Below are positions 25,239 to 36,900 of a stretch of 64,000 bases of DNA, in pieces. The position numbers and the translations under genes were made by a program. Position 1 is the first letter of the stretch. Each line of letters begins with the position of its first letter. The stretch is from Siniperca chuatsi (lineage: Eukaryota > Chordata > Actinopteri > Centrarchiformes > Sinipercidae). The stretch spans positions 17,392,262-17,456,261 of the forward strand of contig NC_058063.1 of the NCBI RefSeq assembly GCF_020085105.1. The letters run 5' to 3'. A model generated the notes under the pieces. The model ran no database searches. It saw only the letters and a program-made list of their open reading frames with translations, and was not told the DNA's origin.

Positions 25239-25292
<54 letters not shown>

Positions 25293-28200
25293 CTTGTTTT
25301 TTATTAGTGTGTGATATATATTATACTATAATACAATATTATACGAGTCAGTACAATGACTTTACTTTAGTTTGCTGTTGTTGGCAACAACAAATCTATT
25401 CACATAATATATCACAGATCAAGTTTGCCATCTTTATATAAAAGAAAAGTGGATCTCTAAGAAACTAAGTGCTACCTAATGCACAATGAAATCATCCAAA
25501 AGAAAGTGCTGAATTCCCATACAATGCCAGTACTAAGTTTACTGGAAATGCAACACAACATTCATGGACCTCCACCAAGAATCAAATGAAATGACTACAT
25601 CTTTACTCTAGAGCCGCAGGCTGCAACATCAAATAAAAACCCAACACTTTCTTTATCAAAAAGAAAGAGGGAGAGACATAAGCAGTAACAAGGAATAAAT
25701 TGCTGTTATCATTAGCGTTAAACTGAACCATTAATGTCAAGATTTATGAGAAAACTTAATTTTAAAGACTTGTAAAAGTTAGTGCCTACATGTTACATTT
25801 CCAAATACAAAATTGCAATTTCTTCCACAATCCACATCCCAATTTAACCATTATCACATTAAAATGAAACAAAACAAGAAAGTTTAAAGTGCAAAGAATG
25901 GGACATAAACGAATACAAAGCTGGACTAAAATACAGCTTAAAGACCCAATAGTTAATTTTTTTTGACCATGTCAATTAGACCTTAACTCACATACAGAAT
26001 TGAAGTGTTTGTCTTAATGATCAAAAATTAGCATTTTGTGTTTGTCAATTGATAATAACTGAAAAAATAGGCCAGTTTGTTGTGTTGTACCTTAAACTAG
26101 GACTATAAAAAACTAGTATAAAAACTTGTCACTGAGTTTTGGTATCAACTAACAACTTAATGAAAACTGAAACTGTCACTTTACCAGCTCAATTCCTGCC
26201 ACTGGCTCTGTAATCCCACTGATCCGTCCAATCCAGCGAATAACCCCAAAAAGTGGTGGGTCATTCACTTCAACCATCGACCCCACCTCCAGCTTGCCCT
26301 CCAGTCCTGCCTCTCCGTTCTCCCCAGCAGCTTCACCGATGTCTGCTGATCTCAGCGGCGAAGGAGGGCCGTGTATGCCGTTGGTGTGCTGCAGCTGGTC
26401 GGTGGCAGTTGGTGACGTTGGGCTGCATGGTTTGGGAGGTGGGAGAGGGGGAGGAGGCACGGGTTTGTGGGTCAGTTTTGGTGGCGGCAACGGAGGAGGC
26501 TTAAGTGCTTGTTTACTGGGGGGCATCAGGGCGACCTTGGGAGCAGAGGCGGGTGGTGAAGTAGGGCCTGGTTTAGTGACGGGGGGCGGCACAGGCTTCA
26601 GGATGGATTTGGGAATTTGAGGAGGGTTGTGACGGTGGGATTTAGGCTCTGGGGACACAGAATCAGAAATACTTTATTGATCCCCGAGGGGAAACTCTTT
26701 AATGGAAATGGAACAAGAGTTAGGTGTTCCCTCATATGTTTGCATGCAAAATAGTTTCCTGCATATAAAGCTCAGATGTACACATTTTCTGTGTTTCCAT
26801 GTAGCCCTTTACAGCCTCCCAAAATATGTTGTTACACCACAAAATATATACATTATTTATGATCCAGACAAACATTTAAGTCTGAGATTTAAATTGGATA
26901 GCTTCCACTTAAACACCACCTCTGTTTTATAACCTTAGCAGATAGGCCATTTTCAGACATTTTCAAGACATTTTGACATGTCACTGTCGAAAAAGTATAG
27001 CTGTAAATTATAAAATGAATGGTGGCTGAATTCCATTTAGCTGCTTCAGTTTAAGGGTCCTGGTATTGTGCATGCTAACTGGGACACCTGAATAGAACAA
27101 AGCCATCATTATTGTTATTAATAACACCTGTGATTTTCTGACTGTAGACAACTGTTTGTTTCAGGACAACATGAGTTTTGAATGCTTACATTCTTACTGT
27201 TGGGAAAATACTGGAGCAAAACACTGCATTCTTAGTAATAATGTCTTCACTAATAATACTATAAGGCAGTTTCCTCTAATAACAGCAAAATATAAAATAC
27301 AAGTGCTCATGTTGCTGAATGAATCATTAACATTAGGTAAAACCTGAAACAGCTTGAGCAGAATTTTGATCCTAAGGTTAATAAATAGCTATATATTCTG
27401 TCAAAGTATCCCTGGAAACAACAGTGAACTCTTAGCTACTGCCTGATTATAAATGGCTCTGAATAACAGTGTCGACTAATGCTTAATACACACTGTGAGT
27501 GTCTGAGGCCTTGTTGTGTAACAGCTGCCATACCTGAGGAAACCTTGGTGATTGGCAGCAGTAGTCCATAGAGGCTGTTGGGAATGTGGCAGAGCTTCTC
27601 TCCCTTATAAAGCCCGTCCCAGTTACCAACAGGAGTGTCCTGTAACGTATAACAGAAAGTCAAACACAAAGCTGCAAACAGAACTGGGGATTAACGTGTA
27701 GAGAAAAGTTGAAATGCAATATAAAATTTGCTAAATACAAGCAAAGCTTTTATACATTAAGACACTGTAGGAAAAATCTTTAGGTTTTTTTTTTAGTTTG
27801 AGGACTACAATCCAGCTCTATTTGTAAGCCTGGAATTTTTCTTCTTATTTTGGGAATTTATATGTCTTTATTAGAGTCAACAGTAGATAGATGACAGGAA
27901 ATTGTCAAAAAGTGGGAGAGAGAAAGAACAAAAAAACAACTTAATTTGGAATCAGACTTCATATAATCACAGTTTCATCTCCTTTGTCGTACTGACCAGC
28001 AGGACTCCGACGTACATCCCTGACGAGGACCGGCCAGGGAGGAGACCACAGAAGCGGACGTCCCCCCCATAGACATTGTCCTCCAGGGGGAAACACACCC
28101 GCTGGCCAACATGGAACGGTGGAGGTGATGCGGGGCCTTGGACCTGGACCGGAGCTGTGATGGGTGCCGACTCCGCTGTTCGAGGAAGGATGCCACAAGC

Positions 28201-31200
28201 TTGTGGCTGAGGAGGGCTGCTGGGACGATGCTGGTGGAAACTAATGTGACGGCCGTGCTGCTGCTGCTGCTGAATTGGGCGGTCGTGGTTGCTATGGTGC
28301 CCGTTGCTGGGGTGATTGTTGCTACTGCTGCGATGGTCTCGCTCACGGGCCCGCTCGTGTGAGTCGGCGCCATTGCTGCGAGACCAGTGGCGTAGCCTGA
28401 TGTGGCTGACCGGGACGAAGAGGGCGCAGGCTTCGGGGCAGGTGAAGAGCCGATGGCCTTTAAAGGAACCGTTGCCCAGTCCTTTACCTATTGCTGAACC
28501 CTGCAGAGGAAATGGAGAGAGAAAAAGACAGAACAAGGTATTTACAGGTGAACTGTCTGTGTCTGTGTGAAGCATGGTGCGATTAAGTGCTCTTTCCCGT
28601 CACAGGCACCCTGCACATGTAAAGAAACTGCATTTTCTATGTAGGTATGAATGTTTTTATTTGCTATGGTGGCATTAAGTCCAGTTTTTGTTATATTAAA
28701 GTTATAATCCTTAAGATTTTTATGAAATCAAACCCCAGTTTTACAATCTGTAAATACCTCTCTATGTAGTACTTTTTTCATTGTTAGTGGAAGAGTCTGA
28801 CCATTTCTGTGCTGGATTTGAATTGCCTAACTTTGCACAAGGGATTCACAGGAAACAAGGTATGCATTTAATCCAGCGTTATTGGTTTTAATTCTATTTC
28901 ACTGGTGTCAGCCTCACCGTTTACTGGGATTTTTGTTTGTTTATGTCGTATCAGAGCTGAATTAGGTTACAGCTAATACAAACCCAACGTTTTCCTAAAC
29001 TGGCGAAACACAGGGAGGCTTTTATTGTAAAGCAGACGAAGATGTGAGTACTGCTTTGAATTGTTCATAACAAATATGTCTACAAAACTTTTTATATATT
29101 GCAGGGAGTAATGGAACAGCCAGGAGCCCCCCCAACTCCTCAGCAAGGTAACAAACTCTCTTTACTGTGCCCTGCTGTTGTGTGGAAAACAACCTGTATG
29201 AAATCAGATTGCGGTTGCTCATGGCGTGATGAAAAAGGCTAATAATTGCTGCTGTTACCACTAAGTGTCGAATCACCCACAACTGAAATCTTAGGGATTA
29301 TAACTTTAATGTCAATAGAGTTATTAGGTTAAATACTCAAATGTATGTGCAATGCTTAAAAAAAATTTCTTTAGCAATTAAGCGGGTAAAAAAAAAAAGG
29401 AGAAAAAAGTATGGAAAAGACATGGAAAGGCTCATGATCCGAAGCATACCACATCATCTGTAAAACACGGTGAAGGCAGTGTGATGGCGTGGGCATGCAT
29501 GGCTTCCAATGGCACTGGGTCACTAGTGTTTATTGATGGTGTGACAGAAGACAGAAGTAGTCGGATGAAAGCTGACTGGACGGTGCCTCACAGTACAGAT
29601 GGACAATGACCCCTTGAATTAAAGTTGAAAGTCTGCACTTTAATTGCATCTCAATTGTTTCATTTCAAATCCATTGTGGTGGTGAACAGAGCTAAAATTA
29701 TGAAAACTGTGTCACTGTCCAAATATTTCCGGACCTAACTGTTTATCCTCGATTCAAGTTTACCTTCAGCTGTATCCCAAAATACACAGCGCTGCTCCCT
29801 CTGGTCAGCGGCCCAATGTATTTAAGCTCTGCCTCTGCCAGCTCATCCTGTTGGCCTATTTGGACCCACAGCGGAGCATCGACAGGCAAACTAGCAAACT
29901 GCTGCAGTTTCCCGGGATTGTCTGAAAAACACAAAACAATGAAACAATAAAAACCTTACTACAGAGGGAGGGAATAACTAATTACATTTGAAAAAAAAAA
30001 AAACTGGCCAGTTTTGGAGTGAATGGTCAGTCAGGGAAGACAAAAAATGTGATCTGGCTTTTTTCCCCCCCATTTGCCACTTAAAAGACCCATTTAAACT
30101 CTGCCCTCTGAGCCTTTTGATGTCATAAAGATCACGTGTTCCCCATTCAGTAGAAATTGAGCATTTTACTTTACTAATTTTACTATGAGCCACTCTTTTA
30201 TTCTGCTAATGTAAGATTTTGAGTTAGTACTGCTACTTGAGTAAAATGTCACACAAAAAAAAACTGTACTACAAGTAACATTACAAAAATCACCTTTAGG
30301 ATTGTTACTACCACAATATTTGTACCTCCTCTATAAAGTACTACAACCATTATTTTATCATTATTGTTCCTGCTCCTATGTCTATTGATACAACTACTAG
30401 TCTAGTTGTCATTATTTGGCTACTACTATTATACAATTGCCACTGCAATAATCACCATTATTCCTTCAACTAACACAGACATGTTCATTATACTAATACA
30501 AGTACATAAGCACTTTACTGCTACAACTGCTGCGATGGTGCTATAATCTGTCACACTACTTCTACTAACTAACTATTAATGTATTACTTAGAAGTTTTAG
30601 GCGGGCCTCCGGATCAGATACAGGCTCCAACAGGCCGTTGAGGTCAGCTGGGACTTCATGCAGGAACTTCCTCTCTAGTTTTAACATGATGCCATTGTCC
30701 AACACCTGCGAGAAGAAAGGAGGTAGAGAGAAAGACAAATGTGTGAAAAGGAAATGAATTAGGGGCGAGTATGAAGGTACACACACCACAGAGTGCCACA
30801 CAGAGGGAGTAAGTATCAGTTTTAAGTATGTCCACCATTTTAAAAAGGGTGACTCAACAGCATGTGGTGGAAACTCTCCTCCAAACTGCAGCACAGCATC
30901 ATCATAGGAGGCACATTTTAGGATGGGTGAGCCTAAGGAAGAGAGCAGCCAAGCCCTCTACAAATATAATTAAAAGTGATTAAAATAAACTGGGGCTTTA
31001 ACTAATGAAAGTGGCCAGAAAGATAACTGGTGTTAAACTGCCCGATCTGTCTCACATTTCACACAAGAGAGTACCAAAGGCCAGGTCTGACAGGTGAGAA
31101 ATTATTTTATCACTTATGCCATCAAACTGTTTTTTTTGTTAAAAGTAGCTTCATTGGTTTTAAATTTAAAGTGGACAAACATTTGTCATAAAAATTAAAC

Positions 31201-31266
31201 AAACAAATAATTATTCTTCACAGAACAATCTGAACAAGAACCCTCACATGATAAATAAATAAATAA

Positions 31267-31320
<54 letters not shown>

Positions 31321-31843
31321 TTACACATACACCCCCCCCCCCCACACACACATATGCATACACCTATAAATAAATAAATGCAAACAAATAAAATAATAAG
31401 AAAAGACATAACTTATACAATAATTGTGATTTTAATATAAAAAACAATTCAGGTAATGATTACTTTCAGTATCAATTAACCTGCAAGTTATTTTCTCGTA
31501 ACTTTTAAAAAATAATGTTATTTAAAAACCCACAGATATTCAAATTACTATTTTATATGACAAAGAAAAGCAGCAAATCCTTAAATTTGATAAGCTGGCA
31601 CAAATGAACGTTGGACATTTTTGCTTGAAAAATGATTATCAAAACAACTGCTGACAAATTGTGTGTTAATACCTTGACCCAAAGGAATTCGCCTCTGTTC
31701 TTGCCCGAATCTTGTTCCTGGCAGATGAACCCCCGCTGCAGCCGAATGGTACCGTCCAGCTGGTCCTGGACCTTCAGGTCGGTCGAGATCAAAAACATTT
31801 TAGGGGGGCGGCGCTTCCTGTTGTGCTCGTGGGCCCCTGACAT
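20034..31843 (-). CDS. cyld: CYLD-type deubiquitinase (cyld-like; teleost paralogue not determined)
   Basis: Sixteen coding exons: 31673-31843, 30588-30705, 29764-29921, 27997-28500, 27534-27639, 26185-26648, 25072-25237, 24660-24801, 24096-24212, 22890-22981, 22707-22770, 21781-21985, 21552-21660, 21210-21328, 20338-20545, 20034-20218. Every junction is GT-AG in compatible phase and the total is 2,928 nt (975 residues plus TGA); human CYLD has 956. CYLD removes Lys63- and Met1-linked ubiquitin chains and restrains NF-kB and necroptosis signalling. Seen: three CAP-Gly domains (about 115-190, 278-350, 470-535); a Pro-rich linker in exon 6 with repeated KPVPPP and PPPLPPP; a USP-like catalytic domain with Cys602 (GHLNSCYLD), His890 ([10 protein letters not shown]) and Asp908 (WLFFDSMAD); and a Cys/His B-box insert (CSICQ...CLQCYED...CQTCN...H). 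The Cys/His/Asp spacing equals the human triad. Met at 31843 opens the first conserved exon. It looks catalytically intact. Confidence 0.94.
22095..22370. repeat. Decayed interspersed repeat (TTCTCAAGC...GGCTCGTGACCC)
   Basis: GTTCTCAAGCTTTTTTGGC followed by TCGTGACCCATTAAAA, then a GCGACCCCTTATCAG block. This layout is common in fish hAT-derived repeats whose copies end in GGTTCTCAACC. A matching opposite end (GAGGTTGGGAACCAGTGG) lies at 32987-33004. It lies between the cyld exons at 21985 and 22707. Confidence 0.45.
23191..23726. mobile_element. Foldback/MITE with about 85-base inverted ends
   Basis: The left arm 23191-23277 (CTATGGAGGC...GAGAGGCAAGTGAGAG...) is inverted at 23645-23726 (...CTCTCACTTGCCTCTC...CTTCCATA). 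The arms also share AAAATGGAT/ATCCATTTT and TAAACACAGGAG/CTCCTGTGTTTA blocks. There is an internal (AT)n at 23590-23617. It lies in a cyld intron between exons 9 and 10. Confidence 0.7.
23731..23960 (+). mobile_element. Non-autonomous hAT-like repeat (CAGTGGTGGAAGAAGTATTC)
   Basis: It starts CAGTGGTGGAAGAAGTATTC and continues with the AAGTAAAAGTAGCAATACCA, ACTTAAGTACAAAAGTA and GTACTCATTATGCAGAATGG segments typical of a very common teleost repeat. It abuts the foldback element at 23191-23726. Confidence 0.65.
24046..24073. repeat. (AAT)n microsatellite
   Basis: About nine AAT units, 22 bases from cyld exon 9. Confidence 0.9.
24865..24894. repeat. (CA)n microsatellite
   Basis: About 15 CA units, 63 bases upstream of the cyld exon 8 acceptor on the gene's strand. 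Confidence 0.9.
25240..25290. repeat. (CA)n microsatellite forming the tract before the cyld exon 7 acceptor
   Basis: About 25 CA units. On the gene's strand this is (TG)n followed directly by TTAG|GACCAG, the acceptor of exon 7 (25072-25237). Confidence 0.92.
25441..26184. other. cyld intron 6, no feature recognised
   Basis: AT-rich intron between exons 6 and 7 with no supported gene or repeat. Confidence 0.5.
26658..26700 (-). repeat. LINE 3'-tail fragment next to the cyld exon 6 acceptor
   Basis: This 43-base piece is the reverse complement of 3378-3420, including CCCCTCGGGGATCAATAAAG and the TTCTGATTCTG tail. On the gene's strand the tail ends seven bases before the AG acceptor (26649-26650). 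Confidence 0.7.
26701..27533. other. cyld intron 5, no feature recognised
   Basis: AT-rich intron beyond the LINE-tail fragment. No supported gene. Confidence 0.45.
28695..29310. mobile_element. Foldback/MITE-like element, about 615 bp
   Basis: ATTAAAGTTATAATCCTTAAG at the left (28695-28715) is inverted as CTTAGGGATTATAACTTTAAT at the right (29290-29310), with one mismatch over 21 bases. No transposase frame. It lies in a cyld intron between exons 3 and 4. Confidence 0.55.
29380..29741 (+). mobile_element. Decayed Tc1/mariner transposon fragment
   Basis: A frame-broken piece encodes a [20 protein letters not shown]-like stretch followed by an FIDGVTED-like stretch, matching the DDE domain of Tc1-type transposases. 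It ends in a GTCACTGTCCAAATATTT/CCGGACCTAACTG terminal sequence typical of Tc1 inverted repeats. The left end and N-terminal domain are absent. It lies in a cyld intron. Confidence 0.75.
31273..31343. repeat. (CA)n microsatellite plus poly-C run
   Basis: About 22 CA units (31273-31318) and a run of about 14 C at 31332-31344, in cyld intron 1. Confidence 0.9.
31490..31640 (-). repeat. Interspersed repeat fragment (AAAAGCAGCAAATCCTTAAA type)
   Basis: ACAAAGAAAAGCAGCAAATCC with a later TGGACATTTTTGCTTGAAAAA block is shared with the 3' parts of the copies at 50590-50690 and 53585-53660. It lies 33 bases from cyld exon 1. Confidence 0.5.
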
Positions 31844-32330
31844 CTTGTGTGCGTCTTTATATGTAGCTGGTTCACAGAGGAATTAAACCTTTCATTTTCC
31901 TGTAAAATTAAGAAATATACTTATTAACAAACGAACGACAAGAGGGCCGACGTGTGTCCGTTCACTACTAGTGACGCTAACGACAGGTAACGACAGTTAA
32001 GTAACGTTTCCATTTAAACTTTCTTCATTCATGTTCAAACTAAATTTCATTCGTGAAAACCGTTAAAACGGTACACGCTACATTTCTGCCATACCCTCGA
32101 CTAAAAAACCACGTTCTTAACTTTGCTAAGAATTGTAGGCGTCCATCACTCACCAACTTCATCAACTCCGACCGTCAACATTTCCCGTCACATTTAAATG
32201 AGCTACTCGTCAATAACAAACCGCACAGTGAAACAGGAAGCACAGTGACTGACACCAGCGGGAGCCAATAGAAAGTGAGAAAAGTTTAGCGGGGGAGTAG
32301 TTTTAGCCAATAAGAGCGCATGTGGGCGTC
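31844..32330 (-). promoter_or_regulatory. 5' UTR, uORF and promoter of the cyld-like gene
   Basis: The first coding exon extends to 31899, with an acceptor at 31900-31901. A non-coding exon starts at 32154 with donor GTGAGT. A seven-codon upstream ORF (31872-31895, MKGLIPL then TGA) ends 28 bases before the main ATG. Two CCAAT motifs (plus 32265-32269 and 32307-32311) lie 42 bases apart upstream, and an ACAGGAAG ETS-like site is near 32233-32240. The promoter is inferred from position and motifs. Confidence 0.5.
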
Positions 32331-32939
32331 ACCGGGACTGAGGGAAATTCCACAGTTCTTGATAGGTACACATGTAGGAAGCTGGTAGAGACACACAGTG
32401 GTTGTATTTTTTTTTTATTACTTTATAAATATAATAAAAAAATATTTCCCTACACTGAACATACTCAAGCTCTGTTTTTTCATTCACACTTCACATCATC
32501 TCTCACAGAAATATATACTTAAAAGAAAAGGATAAATATTATGTGTGCAATCAACATTGGATTGTAATTCAGAACTCCCTTTAAAAAATACAACACACTA
32601 GAAAGTGCAATGTCAAATGTGCATTAACTGACTTTTCATGGCACAACACATCATTATGCCTGGGTGCAGATGTGTTACAGCATCAAGTGTCAGCTTTGGG
32701 CAGTAGTGGATAGGGAAACAACCATTTTAAATCTACATGGCTGCAGTAAATCTCTCCGGCTCCAGCAATGAATAATAAGACCCTTAGCTTTTTGGATTGT
32801 GACACCTTAAATACAGCAATGTCCACTTGTACATGTTTATGGGGTGTGAGAACTTTGACCTATGAGTTAGTTTGCCTTCCCAGGTTGTTTTCATTGGGCT
32901 TAATAAGTAAAACTAAACAGGATTTCACAATATAAGCAT

Positions 32940-33005
32940 AGATTAGAATCACTTTGTGACCCCTCAGATTTATCTTATCACCCATTGGAGGTTGGGAACC
33001 AGTGG
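32940..33005. repeat. hAT-like repeat end (GAGGTTGGGAACCAGTGG)
   Basis: TTGTGACCCCTCAG ... CACCCATTGGAGG ... TTGGGAACCAGTGG. It matches in reverse the start of the element at 22095-22370. It lies in the adcy4 3' flank. Confidence 0.45.
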
Positions 33006-33608
33006 AAAAGACCAATCAGTATCACAGAACTGTTTTAGGTACACAACTTGTCTGCCTCAGTTTTCCTACATTTAAAGACACAGAATTTCCCGTACCAACA
33101 TACTCTGATACAAAATATTTACAAATGAAAAACATCTGAGCTAAAATGTAAATCCTGTTTTGTAACTTAGTGAAACAACAATGGAGTGAACACATTTTTT
33201 AAATAACCTAAAATAAAATCCTGTAAATGGCAAAACAAATATTATTTTGCTTATTTGAGGCATAAGCTACTTCTACAATATCCTTCATAAAACAACAGTA
33301 ATCTTTGGCACATCTAAGATGGATACCTACGGTATTAATCATACATGAACACTGTTTTATGAGCGGACAGTGCATGTGATTCAGCCATGTTAAGTGTACC
33401 AAAAATAAAATTGCATAATTCAGATTATACATTTTGAGAATAATACAGTGAAAAGTGCGTGATGGGGACCTGACCCACCTAATGTAGTTTCACAGGATAA
33501 ACCAGATACAGATACAGTAAGCAACATGGTTTGCCATTAAATGGTCCATGAGTAGAAAGCTCTCTGCTTTCAGCTGTCAGTTGTAATCTTCATTTAACCA
33601 GTCAGGAT

Positions 33609-33614
33609 TTTATT
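33609..33614 (-). terminator. Candidate adcy4 polyadenylation signal
   Basis: AATAAA on the gene's strand, 335 bases past the adcy4 stop codon. Motif only; further hexamers lie downstream. Confidence 0.3.
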
Positions 33615-33948
33615 CAGTGTCTCATCCAAAAGACAAAGGAAGCTCCTTCATAGACGTAAATGACTGACAGGTATTGCTTTCAGCATAGAGTCAGTGCAGA
33701 TGTCCGTGATGGTTACAGGCCTGGGTATACATACAGTACTATTGTCAAGTCCTAGCCACTGACTATGTTTACCTCTTTGGGCAACCAGAATGCCTCAAGT
33801 AGTGTCAGGTTAGCTGCAACAGTCCACAAAACCGACCCATCTGGTACACCAGGTTCAGTAAAACAAACAGTAACAAGCATTTGCAGCTAATGTTTGTACC
33901 CAGGTCTGAGTGATAAGTTTAAGTTTGTCCAGCATTTGACTGTGGAGG

Positions 33949-36900
33949 TCAGAACTGAGGAGACGATTGATCTGTGTTAATAAAGTAGGTGGTGAGTTCC
34001 CCTTTGCCCTTGACGTTGACTACTCCTCTGAGAGTGACGCTGTAACCCACGCTCTCGACCATCTGGGATGTCTCCTCCGTCACCTGTGAGCAGAAAGAAA
34101 AGAATTACAGAGAGGATTGTGTGAGGGTTTTCTGCCACCAGTAATCCATCTGTTAATCCATCCATTTCTTGCCTCAGAGGTAATGAATACACATGACATG
34201 CAGCATTTCGTGTTTAATCCACCCCCACCCCACAGTGGCTGACAGATGGAAACCAGTATCAAGAGAAATGATGTGAACAAAACAACAAAACCCTTTAAAA
34301 TGCTGATGTGGGAACTTTTACAAATGAAGAAGAGGACAGTGGATAAACAACAGATGTCCCCCCTTAGAGGTCTTCACAGGTTCCACTCTGTTTAAGTATC
34401 TGTTCCCCACCTTTTCAAAATTTTATTAAATCTAATCAGGCTGGTGTGTGTGTCAATATGTCTAATATCTGCTATCAGCTCTAATCAAATATGTATGTCA
34501 TAAAATGATTGCAAAAGAATAATGTGGTTTTTGATATCAGATAGTGTGAACTGTAAAGTGCAGGTAAAAATGACACATATTCCTGGTTTTCTCTTTCTAT
34601 TTGTGTCTGTTTGGGGTGGGGGGGTTTGGTTTAAGTTTGACTGTCCTCAAATCCCTTTCAGATTGGGTCTCTTAATTTTTTTTTTTTTTTTTTTTTACGG
34701 CTGTCAGGTTTAGGTAGGTTTTCCATGGATTTGTTTCAGATCAGGTCTAAAATTCTGGACCCTGCCTTTAAAGGATTTTCCAAACCTGACTTAAAACAAC
34801 AAGCAGATCGCCTCTTTTTGTTTTCTCTATATTTATTATTGTCTTGTAATGTCTGCCTCACATATGTAGGCAAAGATAATAATATATAAATCACACAATT
34901 AGATCCATAATAGAGTGAAAAGCAGTTGTTTTAAAAGTTCAAATTAAAAAAACATTTTGCGAGATTCTTGCTTCCTTAATATGTATTTCTTATTGAGACA
35001 TGATGTAGGATATGTTTCACCTTATAAGCCACCTCTACCCTTCTTATAACTCTTTTTCTCTGACCTGTATCTTGTCCAACACTCCTGTGCTGTCCATCCT
35101 GCTGGCCACATTAACGGAGTTCCCCCAGATATCATACTGAGGTTTATGAGCTCCAATCACTCCTGCAATCACAGGGCCGTGGTTTATTCCTGCAAGTAAA
35201 CACCAGGGAGGGATAATTAAATATTCATAAGCATAAATTTCTCTTCCTTAAAATTGCATGCACCAGAAAATATTGGAATTAATATTGGAAATAATTTTCT
35301 TTCTTTTATTTCAAATTTGAATATAGTTTAACATTTGTTTGTACAATTCAAACACTGAAATTGCACAGAAGAATCTGCGGCGTGTACAAATTATATTATT
35401 GATTGAACAAGAAAATGAGAAAGAAAACCCAGCTGGAGGTTTTGAGTCAGTATGAAATGTTTCATTTCATTATTTGTTTCATTATAAATTACATTATTTT
35501 ACTAAACACCATCGCTAATCAGTCATTCAAAGTAGTTTTCAACTTAAAAATAGTAGACTGAGATTTGGGGATAAAGAAATAGACACATGCCTTTTAGTAT
35601 TATTTAGCATCCGATCAGTATTCATCTAGAATAGACTCACCGATCCTGAGTTTGAAGCTGTTAAAAGAGTGTGTGTTGATAAGCTCCAGTTTGCCCATCA
35701 GAGCAATGGCAAACTCCACCATGGAGCGCACATGACTGTAGGACATCTCAACTTTCTGTAGGGGGAGCCAGAGAGTGTTAATGATCATGTTAGTGTAGGA
35801 CAGGGTATCTTAACTACATTATTGGACAAGCATTTGCTTCTAAAACATCTTGTAAATTCCTTTTAAAAATGGATGAAACCACTTTGATTAGTAAAGAAAT
35901 TAGTAGATGGAGGAGTGAACAAATGTAAACTAAGCAAACCTTTCTTTCGTCCCCTAGAGCCGAGTGTGTCAGCCCCGCAGCAGCCATGTATGTACTGCCG
36001 ATAGTCTTAATCTTCTCCACTGAACAGAATTTGGGTTTAGAGAGAAGCTGCATGACAGAGACACGAGGAGGAGGAGTTAGAGACACAGACAAAATGTTCC
36101 AACCTGGTGATGCTGACACTGACAGTACATTAGTGTCTTCTTCCTCATACCTCATCAAAGTCTGATATGATCTCGTTAAGGAAGCGCAAACACTCCAGAC
36201 CGTCCCTGTTGGCGCTGCTCTCGCTGTAAAACTCTTTGAACTGAGGCACAGAGGCGAACATCACACACACACAGTCATATGACTGACTGTACAGGTCCTG
36301 AAACACAGTAAAGGACTTAATTCCAAGATTACATGCGTTCTGCAAATTTTCCAGCTAGAAGTCAGCACAGTCAAACCTGTTCAGCTACTTTTTGTACATG
36401 AATGTCCTAAAAATAATGACTCGAAACCATAACCTCAATACCAACATTCTTAGTAAGTGTCAATTATTTCTAAATAGTGGATATCTACTTCTGGAATAAA
36501 CCCTTTCAAATAGGTTTAATGGTTGAGATAGTATAAAACCATATTCTCATATAAAAACAGGCATTAAAATGCCAGTCAGTCTACTTTCTCAAAATATCTC
36601 AATTTTCTTGAAAGACATGCTTACCAATAAAAAACCAGTACACCCAGTTTTTCAAATTAGGGTTGCAGCTAACTTTCTAGTGATCTGAAATGTTTTACAA
36701 TTTGATAAAAATTTCACACTCTAGTAGAAAATGATAGTGAAAGTTGGAATAGCTAACAGAATGGCAGGCTAACCATGGTATAACATTGACAGAAAAAAAC
36801 AGGATGTGGATGGGTACTGAATATCTACTGTACATCTCTGCTAATTTTTGTTTTCTTTACCTGGTTGCGAATAGTTTTGCCCATGAAGAAGGAGGCGACA

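Noticed and set aside
24612-25441. Frames rich in Cys-Val or Thr-His repeats
   Set aside because: They are translations of (CA)n microsatellites.
26253-26620. Two plus-strand frames of 83 and 108 codons, Gly-rich
   Set aside because: They are antisense shadows of the Pro-rich cyld exon 6 (CCN codons read as GGN).
28138-28570. Plus-strand frames of 74 and 84 codons
   Set aside because: Antisense to cyld exon 4; the minus frame has CAP-Gly sequence and correct splice phases.
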